In this document: one piece after another, positions 1-7,005 of the stretch
How positions within the stretch are numbered: position 1 is the stretch's first letter
Layout: each line of letters begins with the position of its first letter
Translations under genes and position numbers: made by a program
The notes under the pieces: generated by a model
Database searches by the model: none
What the model saw: only the letters and a program-made list of their open reading frames with translations
What the model was told of the DNA's origin: nothing
Assembly (NCBI GenBank): GCA_903930505.1
Contig: CAIYYQ010000355.1
Span: 1 to 9,641, forward strand
Length of the DNA: 9,641 bases
Direction: 5' to 3'
Source: Methanobacteriota archaeon
GTDB lineage: Archaea; Thermoplasmatota; E2; DHVEG-1

Positions 1-1561
1 GCGAAACATCTTCACCTATCTTTTTATTCGCAGTGAGATATCCGATATCCCCATAAATCCGCCCGGTTACCGCATTATAGTTACCTGAACTCAAATGCGA
101 ATACCGCATAATCCCCTCTTTTTCCTTTCGCACAACCAGACAAAGCTTTGCATGAACCTTCAGATTCACAAGACCATAGATGACATGTACTCCTTCGTGT
201 TCAAGTTCTTTTGCCCATTGGATATTGTTCTGCTCATCAAACTTTGCTTTTAACTCAATAAGAGCAGTCACTGCTTTGCCGTTTTGTCTCGCCTGCTTTA
301 AGGACTCGATCACTGGTGAATTTTTGTCAATCCGATACATCGTAAGCATAATTGAGAGGACATCAGGATCATGAGCTGCTTGATGTAAAAGATTTACGAG
401 GACGTTGAAGCTATCATACGGATGATACAGAACAAAATCCTTCTGTGAAACCGCAGCGAAAATATCTGTTTTTTCTGAAAGCTGATCAGGAGTAAAGGGA
501 AGAAACGGGGTGTCTTTCAGATCAGGACGATCAATGGTATTGAGAAGCTCCCAGAAATCAATAAACGCCAAAGGCCCATCGAACGGATACACCATATCCT
601 CGGTAAGACCAAGGTTTTTCACAAACAAATTTCTCAGATACTCGGGCATATCAGGTGATACTTCAAGGCGAACCGGGGAACCAACCCTTCTTGTCTCAAT
701 GCTCTCCTCAATTGCGGTAAGAAGATCACCTGCCTGATCAAGGACTATATCAATTTCTGCATCTCTTGTTATCCGAAACGGGTACACCCCAACGATTTCC
801 ATCCCCGGAAAAAGCATATCAAGATTTGCTGCAATAAGATCCTCGAAAAACACGAACTCTTGGTGTTTTGATTGATCTGCTTTCTCCTCAATACCAGAGG
901 GGATTACAATAAATCGATGGAACAGTTTTGTAGGAATCTTTACCCGCGCATATTTCTCATGTTTTTCTGAGTCTCTAAGAATTACAGCAAGGTTGATGCT
1001 GAGATTTGAGATGAATGGAAAAGGATGCGTAGGATCCATTGCAAGGGGGGTTAACGTAGGAAAAACATTGTGTTCGAAGTACTGCCTCAACGTAGTTTGT
1101 TTTTTTGTATCAAGATCACTGATGCGAAGAATCTCAAGTCCTGCGTCTTTTAGTTCAGGGATTAAACGATCTCTCCAGCACACCGTATGATTTACTAAGA
1201 GAATAAGAACTTCTTTTCTGATCGCGGTGAGCTGCTCAAGTGGCGTCATCCCATCAGGTGGCAGTTTCAACGCACCTTTCTTCAGTTGCCGCATCAACCC
1301 GGAGACACGAACCATGAAGAATTCATCAAGGTTGCTACCGCAGATCGCAAGAAATTTCACGCGCTCTAACAAAGGATTATTTTTATCGTTTGCCTCCTCC
1401 AGAATCCGCTCGTGCATGCGAAGCCAACTGAGTTCACGGTTGATAAAAAACTTTGGATCATCAAGTGATATTGTCTCTTTTGTCAATTGAGGTTCGCTGT
1501 TTTTTCCATGAGGATTACTATAAAGAATCCCACTCGAAATTGCTTCCGCATCTTTATTCAT
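1..1561 (-). CDS. ppk1: Polyphosphate kinase PPK1, partial (C-terminus beyond left edge)
   Basis: PPK1 reversibly polymerises the gamma-phosphate of ATP into inorganic polyphosphate, via a phospho-histidine. I translated this frame by hand from the ATG at 1561; 520 residues are visible of a family usually near 700. The N-terminal domain starts at residues 40-47 with FINRELSW, followed by the GSNLDEFFMVRVSG stretch. The first phospholipase-D-like catalytic domain holds MLTMYRI with Arg410, ELKAKFDE (436-443), and KVHAKLCLV with His470. These match E. coli Arg375 and the phosphorylated His435 with a constant offset of 35. The following SGNYN..TGRIYGD block is also typical. The second catalytic domain lies outside the window. 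About 37 residues precede the conserved start, longer than in E. coli. A TATA-like box sits about 50 bases upstream, and GGGCGG just before the ATG may be a weak ribosome site. The CYTH gene lies upstream on the same strand, 77 bases away. Confidence 0.95.
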   Translation of the reverse strand, partial: MNKDAEAISSGILYSNPHGKNSEPQLTKETISLDDPKFFINRELSWLRMHERILEEANDKNNPLLERVKFLAICGSNLDEFFMVRVSGLMRQLKKGALKLPPDGMTPLEQLTAIRKEVLILLVNHTVCWRDRLIPELKDAGLEILRISDLDTKKQTTLRQYFEHNVFPTLTPLAMDPTHPFPFISNLSINLAVILRDSEKHEKYARVKIPTKLFHRFIVIPSGIEEKADQSKHQEFVFFEDLIAANLDMLFPGMEIVGVYPFRITRDAEIDIVLDQAGDLLTAIEESIETRRVGSPVRLEVSPDMPEYLRNLFVKNLGLTEDMVYPFDGPLAFIDFWELLNTIDRPDLKDTPFLPFTPDQLSEKTDIFAAVSQKDFVLYHPYDSFNVLVNLLHQAAHDPDVLSIMLTMYRIDKNSPVIESLKQARQNGKAVTALIELKAKFDEQNNIQWAKELEHEGVHVIYGLVNLKVHAKLCLVVRKEKEGIMRYSHLSSGNYNAVTGRIYGDIGYLTANKKIGEDVS

Positions 1562-1606
1562 TAGCCGCCCACGTTCCCTGTTAATAAAGTTGTATTTTCT
1601 CCGCTC

Positions 1607-1614
1607 TTAATATA
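1607..1614 (-). promoter_or_regulatory. Putative TATA box for ppk1
   Basis: On the minus strand this reads TATATTAA, preceded by purine-rich GAGGAAATC, which could act as a BRE. Its centre is about 50 bases upstream of the ppk1 ATG, so initiation about 26 bases downstream would leave a leader of roughly 23 bases. Judged by eye from archaeal promoter spacing. Confidence 0.45.
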
Positions 1615-1638
1615 GATTTCCTCAAATGATATCGTATA

Positions 1639-2181
1639 CTATGGTATTGAATGGGTTTTCTTTTTTTTGTAATAAGTAGCTACATCAAAAAATGACCAGG
1701 GTCTGCAATCTTCTTTTTTGAATCCAAAAAGCGAAGCTGCTTGATACAGTGACTCAAGATTTTTTGCTTCGATTTCTAAAAAATCAGGGATAAATGAATA
1801 TTCATCGAGATGACGATCAAACTCAAAATGAACATCGTTGAGAATGTAGCTACTACGATGTTTTTTTACAGACAATGTAGCAGTTAAACCAAGGCCTTTT
1901 AAAATCATATGTGTTGTGTCAAAATCAGAGACTTCGACATCGAATTCTTTACGGACTTTTGCATGAGAATTCTCAACATATTGTTTGAACGTGAGAAACG
2001 ATTTAGCTCCAGCTTTCCGCAAACGTAACAGGTTTTTTGCTTTCAGAATTGAAGAATCAAAATAATCATAAAAGAAGGTGAGTATTTCTCCATCAAAGAT
2101 TTTCGTTGCACCAAGAGAAATTAATATTTTTTCACATTTGTTTCTGTTGATATCTAGTATCTTCACTTCGATTTCTTTCAT
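1639..2181 (-). CDS. CYTH-domain protein (CyaB / triphosphatase family)
   Basis: CYTH proteins form a beta-barrel tunnel that binds triphosphate compounds. Members include class IV adenylate cyclase, thiamine triphosphatase and inorganic tri- or polyphosphatases. The 180-residue protein opens with the signature ExExK (Glu3, Glu5, Lys7). Expected charged tunnel residues follow: LLRLRK (Arg53, Arg55), TFKQ (Lys66), KEF (Glu79), a KKHR patch (106-109), FEFDRH (118-123) and FLEIEAK (134-140), where the alternating acidic residues normally bind metal. Length fits single-domain archaeal members. The start is the ATG directly before the signature. A strong TATA-like box predicts initiation only about 4 bases upstream, so translation is probably near-leaderless. 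Its neighbour downstream on the same strand is ppk1, which hints at a polyphosphate or triphosphate substrate, but sequence alone does not separate a cyclase from a phosphatase. Confidence 0.88.
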   Translation of the reverse strand: MKEIEVKILDINRNKCEKILISLGATKIFDGEILTFFYDYFDSSILKAKNLLRLRKAGAKSFLTFKQYVENSHAKVRKEFDVEVSDFDTTHMILKGLGLTATLSVKKHRSSYILNDVHFEFDRHLDEYSFIPDFLEIEAKNLESLYQAASLFGFKKEDCRPWSFFDVATYYKKKKTHSIP

Positions 2182-2207
2182 TAGTTATATGGAAGGTTGA
2201 ACGTGAA

Positions 2208-2215
2208 ATATATAA
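2208..2215 (-). promoter_or_regulatory. Putative TATA box for the CYTH gene
   Basis: On the minus strand this reads TTATATAT within AAATTATATATTTC. Its centre is about 30 bases upstream of the ATG at 2181, predicting a near-leaderless transcript. The element is almost symmetrical, but on the plus strand its spacing fits no start codon well. Confidence 0.5.
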
Positions 2216-2234
2216 TTTGTGCCTGGAAATGAAA

Positions 2235-2242
2235 TTTATATT
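2235..2242 (+). promoter_or_regulatory. Putative TATA box for the 2260 gene
   Basis: TTTATATT preceded by GAAATGAAA, a good BRE-like purine stretch. Initiation about 26 bases downstream falls at about 2262-2265, right on the ATG run at 2260-2268. This is why the two upstream ATGs at 2245 and 2248 are not preferred. Confidence 0.5.
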
Positions 2243-2259
2243 CAATGATGATATACTGT

Positions 2260-2664
2260 ATGATGATGAAAGAAAAACAACAAAACCAAATAGATCGGTT
2301 CTCAGAGCAAAAAATTGATATGTATGGAAAGGCGCTTGAGCGATGGGCAAACATTCATCATCAGAAAATTTTTGTCAATAACATAGAGATTCTGTATTTT
2401 ATCCCACCAACAGGTGGATGGGGCAACTGTTATTGGGATTATCCTTATGGAAACAAGGGAGAGGTTCTTGAAAATAATCGTAAGAAACTCCGGGAACTTT
2501 TTCAAAAATCATCATGTGACCTCATACAATTCAATTATTTTTTTACCCGGTTATGTAACGAATCTGAATCGTATGTAAAAGCAATCTCTCATGAAGATTT
2601 ACGCAAGCAATTAACCTGTATAGGAACCACCCGTTTTGAAGCAATGGAGTTTAGCTCTGATTAA
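2260..2664 (+). CDS. Hypothetical protein, 134 aa, no family recognised
   Basis: I do not recognise this protein. The frame is open from ATGs at 2245, but a TATA-like box at 2235-2242 predicts transcription from about 2264, so a leaderless start in the ATG triplet at 2260-2268 is preferred. No Shine-Dalgarno motif is visible. The product looks soluble, with no signal peptide or membrane helix. An N-terminal charged helix (4-35) is followed by an unusual Gly/aromatic core, FIPPTGGWGNCYWDYPYG (47-64), then a Lys/Arg-rich helix (66-84). Four cysteines (57, 86, 99, 120) are too scattered for an obvious metal site. It is divergent from the CYTH gene, and its TAA overlaps the hypF stop by 4 bases in convergent orientation. 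It is the only convincing frame in a gap of about 480 bases between recognised genes, with its own promoter, so it is probably real. Confidence 0.7.
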   Translation: MMMKEKQQNQIDRFSEQKIDMYGKALERWANIHHQKIFVNNIEILYFIPPTGGWGNCYWDYPYGNKGEVLENNRKKLRELFQKSSCDLIQFNYFFTRLCNESESYVKAISHEDLRKQLTCIGTTRFEAMEFSSD

Positions 2665-4844
2665 ATCTGATGACCAACAATCGCATTTTGTCCCACGGCA
2701 ATTCCTCCATCTCCATTCGGGACACGACGATGAATAAGGAAAGATAAACCAGCTTTTTTCACTTGTAATGCGACCATCTCCGTGATAGGTATGTTATAGG
2801 AGACGCCACCAGTCAGACCTATCGTTTCAATTCCTTTTTTCTGTGCGCATTCAACAGCGATATCAGTAAGTGAATCAAGTATTGATTTCACAAAAGAAAA
2901 AGAAATATCTGCTTTTTGTTTTTCCGAATATTTTGGTTTTGCGATTTCATCAAGTTGCTTGAAAACATCAATTGTCTGTACGATCCCCTGCTTCACTTTA
3001 ACTTCAAATGAGATCGTTGGTTTTCCATGAGCAAGATACCGCTCCAGTTTCATCGCAGGCTCCCCATCATAGGTTCGCTTCGTACAAATATCAAGGCAAC
3101 ACGAAAGCGCATCAAGAACACGTCCAAAACTGCTCGATTGCGGTGATGTACCCATGAGTTTCTCAAGAACATCTGCTTCGTCTCCACTGAAATATTTTTC
3201 TTTCTTAAATGTGTTGAAGATAGCAAACACCAGACGTCTAGGATCTTTCGTTGCTTGATCGCCACCAAGTAAGGGAATGTTTTCAAGATGCCCAACGCGT
3301 AAAAAACCATGAAAATCCGCAGAAAGAACTTCTCCGCCCCAAAATGTATTATCATCCCCATACCCAAGACCGTCAAGAGTAAGAACAACGCTTTCATCAA
3401 CAGCGTTATCCACAAGAAGAGATGCTGCATGTGCCCAATGATGCTGCACCGCAGTACAGGGAACAAAAAATTCTTTTGCGAATTGTTCTGCGATTCTTTT
3501 TGTCTCATATTTTGGATGCAGATCCATTGCAACCGCATCGATATGATGGTCTCGCATGGTAAGTTTCATGAGATGCCGCAGGCTTTGTTCTAAAAACTCA
3601 AGAGACTGATAGTATCGTCCGTTGCCGACATACTGGGTCATGTAAACCTGATTTTCACTAGAGACTGCTCCGCAAATATTTTCTTCTGCACCCACAGAAA
3701 GTACACGAGACTGATAAGATACCGGGAGTGGATCAGGGATAAAACCTCGAGATTTCCGAAGGAAAAACGTACGATCATTCCAGATTCGTACAACCGAATC
3801 ATCAACGCGGTTAGGGATATCGCGGTTATGCAAAAGATAAATCTCAGCACCAAGAGAAAACGCATCCTCGTTACAGATAATCATAGGTTCTCCAGGGATG
3901 TTCGCTGACGTCATGACCAGTGCATCCGCATTCAGATACGAAAATAAAACATGATGCGTACCCGTGTAAGGAAGATACAATCCAATAGTGTTTAAACCAG
4001 GTGATACAAGTTCTGCATTTTTTTTATGTACGAGGACGATTGGTCTATGTTTTGATAACAAAAATTCTCGTTCTTTTTTTGTGATATCTGCATATTTCTC
4101 CGCGGTTTCTATATTTCTGACCATGACCGCAAACGCTTTCTGTGGTCGATGATACCATTCGCGGAATCGAGAAAGCTGATCAAGAGTACAGCAAAGATGC
4201 ATACCACCCAAGGATTTCATGACGCCGATGCATCCGACGTCAAGATGCTCAGCGAATCGCTTGATTGCATGTTCACAGCCAAGATCATTTTTTTTGTTGT
4301 CATACAACCGATATGTTGGACCACATGCAGGACAAGAGATAGTTTGTGCATGATACCTGCGATCTAAAGGATTTTTGTATTCTTTTTTACAAGAATTACA
4401 AAGAGGAAAATCCTTCATCGAAGTGCGCTCTCGATCATAGGGGACATCGGTGATAAGACTGAACCGAGCACCACACACGGTGCAATTGGCGAAAGGATAC
4501 TGATACCGCTTATTTTTTGCATCAAATATTTCCTTGAGACAATCATCACAGGTACAGACATCTACAGGGATCCGAGAATGACGTTCTCCGTCTGTACTAT
4601 GAAGAATGCGAAAATCACGAAATGTTCGATCATCCGGTTGTCTTAAAACTTCAGTGATCAGTGCAGTTGACGGCAGATGCTCTCGTAGTTTTTTTAGGAA
4701 AATATTCTCGTTTTTATCGATGACAACTTCAACTTCAGAGCCGTTGTTGAGGACGTAACCTTTCAATTTAAGTTCTTTTGCGACACGATAAATTGTCGGT
4801 CGAAACCCAACCCCTTGCACAACTCCTTTGAAAATCAGTTTCAT
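2661..4844 (-). CDS. hypF: Carbamoyltransferase HypF, [NiFe]-hydrogenase maturation
   Basis: HypF converts carbamoyl phosphate and ATP to carbamoyl-AMP and moves the carbamoyl group to the C-terminal cysteine of HypE, the first step in making cyanide ligands for the NiFe site. All family parts are present in 727 residues, slightly shorter than bacterial forms near 750. The acylphosphatase domain (about 1-85) holds VQGVGFRP with Arg15. The zinc-finger region has four CxxC pairs (C99/C102, C121/C124, C149/C152, C171/C174), including the ANCTVCGARF and RRYHAQ blocks. The YrdC-like domain (about 190-375) holds KSLGGMHL and TSANIPGEP. The Kae1-like domain (about 376-727) holds QHHWAHAA (467-474), LDGLGYGDD, DPRR, GEPAMKLE, LTGGVSYN and DGGIAVGQ. 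It starts 3 bases after the ferredoxin gene's stop, so it is the last gene of the hydrogenase operon. Nothing looks broken. Confidence 0.97.
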   Translation of the reverse strand: MKLIFKGVVQGVGFRPTIYRVAKELKLKGYVLNNGSEVEVVIDKNENIFLKKLREHLPSTALITEVLRQPDDRTFRDFRILHSTDGERHSRIPVDVCTCDDCLKEIFDAKNKRYQYPFANCTVCGARFSLITDVPYDRERTSMKDFPLCNSCKKEYKNPLDRRYHAQTISCPACGPTYRLYDNKKNDLGCEHAIKRFAEHLDVGCIGVMKSLGGMHLCCTLDQLSRFREWYHRPQKAFAVMVRNIETAEKYADITKKEREFLLSKHRPIVLVHKKNAELVSPGLNTIGLYLPYTGTHHVLFSYLNADALVMTSANIPGEPMIICNEDAFSLGAEIYLLHNRDIPNRVDDSVVRIWNDRTFFLRKSRGFIPDPLPVSYQSRVLSVGAEENICGAVSSENQVYMTQYVGNGRYYQSLEFLEQSLRHLMKLTMRDHHIDAVAMDLHPKYETKRIAEQFAKEFFVPCTAVQHHWAHAASLLVDNAVDESVVLTLDGLGYGDDNTFWGGEVLSADFHGFLRVGHLENIPLLGGDQATKDPRRLVFAIFNTFKKEKYFSGDEADVLEKLMGTSPQSSSFGRVLDALSCCLDICTKRTYDGEPAMKLERYLAHGKPTISFEVKVKQGIVQTIDVFKQLDEIAKPKYSEKQKADISFSFVKSILDSLTDIAVECAQKKGIETIGLTGGVSYNIPITEMVALQVKKAGLSFLIHRRVPNGDGGIAVGQNAIVGHQI

Positions 4845-4847
4845 TGT

Positions 4848-5249
4848 TTATTCCACAATTAATTCTTTTGAATATTTATCAGTATCCGCCAGTAAAAACT
4901 CGCTACTCATCTGAAGACAATGCACAGGACAGACATCATTGCATTGCGCACAAAAAGTGCATCGAGCAAGAAAGATTCTTATTTTTTTCTCCTCAGGTTT
5001 AAATTCGATTGCAGCGGAGGGACACACCTTTGAACACAGCGCACATCCGATGCATAGTTCTTTTTGGTACATTATTTTTCCACGGAAATCATTTGGTGTT
5101 TCTAACGGAGGAACCATTAATGTCTTCCCACTTTTTACATCTGAAAGAAAGGTTGTCGGAGACCCAGGAATATATTTCTTAGGATATTTGTTGGTGAATG
5201 GTTTTTTGAATAACTGAGTAAGCAACTGAGGAATCATCGGAAATCTCAT
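4848..5249 (-). CDS. Group 4 hydrogenase ferredoxin-like subunit (EchF/MbhN/NuoI-like)
   Basis: This subunit carries two [4Fe-4S] clusters that pass electrons between ferredoxin and the small-subunit cluster. The 133-residue protein has two classical CxxCxxCxxxCP motifs: C66, C69, C72, C76 and C97, C100, C103, C107. The N-terminal 60 residues (MRFPMIPQLLTQLFKKPF, then FRGKIM before the first cluster) match the NuoI/EchF layout, in which an amphipathic helix lies against the membrane arm. The tail with SSEFLLAD is also typical. Its ATG overlaps the large-subunit TGA as ATGA, and GGAGG at 5258-5262 precedes it by 8 bases. hypF follows after 3 bases. The membrane-docking style of its N-terminus suggests that the complex still has an integral-membrane partner, although none is encoded here. 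Confidence 0.93.
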   Translation of the reverse strand: MRFPMIPQLLTQLFKKPFTNKYPKKYIPGSPTTFLSDVKSGKTLMVPPLETPNDFRGKIMYQKELCIGCALCSKVCPSAAIEFKPEEKKIRIFLARCTFCAQCNDVCPVHCLQMSSEFLLADTDKYSKELIVE

Positions 5250-6475
5250 TGAGTAAGCCTCCGTGTTTTCTCTATGCTCATTTGATGGAGTTCTTCTTTA
5301 TCTAGTATGTATTTTTTCTGTTTTCTGATAACAACAACCCGATTTGTACAGGACATACATGGATCAGTAGATGCTGCAACAATAGGGATATCTGCGATCT
5401 GCGCACCCTTCAACATCGGGATCCATGGAAGGATGTTGTTATAGGTTGGGGCTTTCACCTTCCATGTATACGGATGTTCGTGTTCTCCATCAAGTTTCAC
5501 ATAATGAAGCACTTCACCTCGTGGCGCCTCATGCCGACCGATGCCTTCGCCATTGGTTTTCTTTAATGTTGCCAGAAGTTTTGGAATCTTTGGTTCTGCA
5601 TTGATCTCACCAGAAGGCATCTGATCAAGACACTGCCTAATGATGTCGACAGACTGACTGATTTCAAGAAGTCGAACAATGAGACGATCATACACATCCC
5701 CATGGATTTCACCAGTGAGAATATCTGGTGTCATATACGTTATATCAAGATCTCCATATGCGAAGAACGCCTGATCAACCCGCACATCCTTTTTTACTCC
5801 TGAAGCACGAGCAACAGGGCCTACTGCACAGAGTCGAATAGCATCCTCCGTTGTGAGAATTCCGCAGCCTATGCTCCGAAGCTGAACTGTTTTATCCTCA
5901 AGAAGCAGATGACGCAGTTTGTTCTCATGCTCTTTGAAAAACTCAAGAGTCTTCTTTATTTTTTCAACATGATCTTTGGTGATATCTCGACGTACCCCCC
6001 CGATTGCTGTTATTCCTTTTGTGATACGATTACCCGTAAGATATTCAATAAGATCAAGCACATGCTCTCGCATCTGCCACGTGTAAAATAAAACCGAGTC
6101 AAACCCAAGCTCATGCGCAGCAACCCCCATCCACAACAGATGAGATGCGATACGTTCTGTTTCCCCATGAAGCGTTCGCAGATACTCAGCACGATCTGGA
6201 ACAACAATACCTGCTGCGTTTTCCACAGCACGAGCAAACGCGATAGGATGACAAAACGAACATATTCCACAGATACGTTCTGCAAGATACAGAACTTGAA
6301 TAGGGTTTCTGTGCATCCCAGTCCATTCAACAGCCCGATGAACCTGGCCAAGGTTCACATCGACATTTACGATTTTTTCTCCATCGATTTCAAACTCAAA
6401 CATCACTGGTTCTTTTAGCGCAGGGTGAATGGGACCAATCGGCAGTTGATACGTGGTTTTTGTGGTCTTCTTCAT
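5246..6475 (-). CDS. Group 4 [NiFe]-hydrogenase large subunit (EchE/MbhL-like)
   Basis: Catalytic subunit carrying the NiFe(CN)2CO site for reversible H2/proton conversion. The protein has 409 residues. The start LPIGPIHPALKEP (11-23) is typical of the Ech/Mbh/NuoD family. Both nickel-binding pairs are present: RICGICSFCH (C69, C72, H76) and DPCMSCTNR (C373, C376). Respiratory complex I homologues lack these cysteines, so this is a hydrogenase and not NuoD or FpoD. Thirty residues follow Arg379. In E. coli HycE the protease HycI cuts after the equivalent Arg, so this tail is probably removed, and a HycI homologue lies at 8943-9401. The ATG overlaps the upstream TGA by 4 bases (ATGA) and has GAGGA 7 bases ahead. 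The next gene overlaps in the same way. Confidence 0.96.
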   Translation of the reverse strand: MKKTTKTTYQLPIGPIHPALKEPVMFEFEIDGEKIVNVDVNLGQVHRAVEWTGMHRNPIQVLYLAERICGICSFCHPIAFARAVENAAGIVVPDRAEYLRTLHGETERIASHLLWMGVAAHELGFDSVLFYTWQMREHVLDLIEYLTGNRITKGITAIGGVRRDITKDHVEKIKKTLEFFKEHENKLRHLLLEDKTVQLRSIGCGILTTEDAIRLCAVGPVARASGVKKDVRVDQAFFAYGDLDITYMTPDILTGEIHGDVYDRLIVRLLEISQSVDIIRQCLDQMPSGEINAEPKIPKLLATLKKTNGEGIGRHEAPRGEVLHYVKLDGEHEHPYTWKVKAPTYNNILPWIPMLKGAQIADIPIVAASTDPCMSCTNRVVVIRKQKKYILDKEELHQMSIEKTRRLTQ

Positions 6476-7005
6476 TTTTTTTCCTCATGAAGATTTCGCA
6501 CTAGTTTCTGCGGCCCTGTTTCATCCTTTCTCCAAGGATACACACCTTCTGGGAAATCATTCGGCAAAAACAAACGTTTGTTCACTGGAATTCCTTTAAT
6601 AATTATTCCAAGCATCTCTTGTTTTTCTCGTTCCGTGATAACCGCACCGGGAATAAGATCGGAAATTGTTTCAATGGTTAGATCTGTTTTTGGGAGATGA
6701 ACCGCAATATTCAATGAAATTTCACCTAATCTAATTCCAAAATACAATGAAAAATGATAAATCAGTTCAATCGTCTCTCCAAGATCGTTTCCAGAGACAA
6801 CCGCAAGATGAGGAAAATCTATAGTGAGGAGATGCTTAATCACGGACTTGAACATACATCGATCCACTGTCATCCAGATGGTTGCATACTCGTTTTTCTT
6901 TACCCCCGCGGTTCGACGCTCAATACGTGAACTGATAATGTTTTTGTTAAATGCGGTAGTAAAAGAATCGATAAGTTCCTCAGGAGATAACGGTTTCGTA
7001 GTTAT
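6472..7005 (-). CDS. NuoC/EchD-like hydrogenase subunit with apparent ATA start
   Basis: Small subunit of the hydrogenase peripheral arm, homologous to complex I NuoC (30 kDa), which packs against the catalytic subunit. The NuoC signature is ITEREKQEMLGIIIKG followed by FLPNDFPEGVYPWRKDE. The first ATG is at 6873 and gives only 133 residues, with no ribosome site and a 128-base gap to the previous gene. The frame stays open upstream and encodes family-like sequence (PEELIDSF, then SRIERRTAGVKK and NEYATIW), yet contains no ATG, GTG or TTG. I place the start at ATA 7005-7003: it gives 177 residues, follows GGAGG by 7 bases, and overlaps the small-subunit stop as ATAA. Both following junctions use ATGA, so a G-to-A change could explain the codon. 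A sequencing error is possible. Function 0.9, this exact start about 0.65. Confidence 0.85.
   Translation of the reverse strand: MTTKPLSPEELIDSFTTAFNKNIISSRIERRTAGVKKNEYATIWMTVDRCMFKSVIKHLLTIDFPHLAVVSGNDLGETIELIYHFSLYFGIRLGEISLNIAVHLPKTDLTIETISDLIPGAVITEREKQEMLGIIIKGIPVNKRLFLPNDFPEGVYPWRKDETGPQKLVRNLHEEKK

Noticed and set aside
180..1490. Several plus-strand frames of 64-87 codons
   Set aside because: All are antisense to the ppk1 frame, whose hand translation shows conserved PPK1 motifs throughout.
2132..2350. 72-codon minus-strand frame across the CYTH start and divergent promoter
   Set aside because: It overlaps both the CYTH gene and the 2260 gene and would cross both TATA-like boxes; no recognisable protein features.
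3050..3538. 162-codon open frame inside hypF, minus strand
   Set aside because: Shadow in another frame of a complete HypF whose motifs run through the whole region; no family features of its own.
6472..6873. NuoC-like gene starting at ATG 6873 (133 residues)
   Set aside because: No ribosome site, a 128-base gap in an otherwise overlapping operon, and convincing coding sequence upstream in the same frame.
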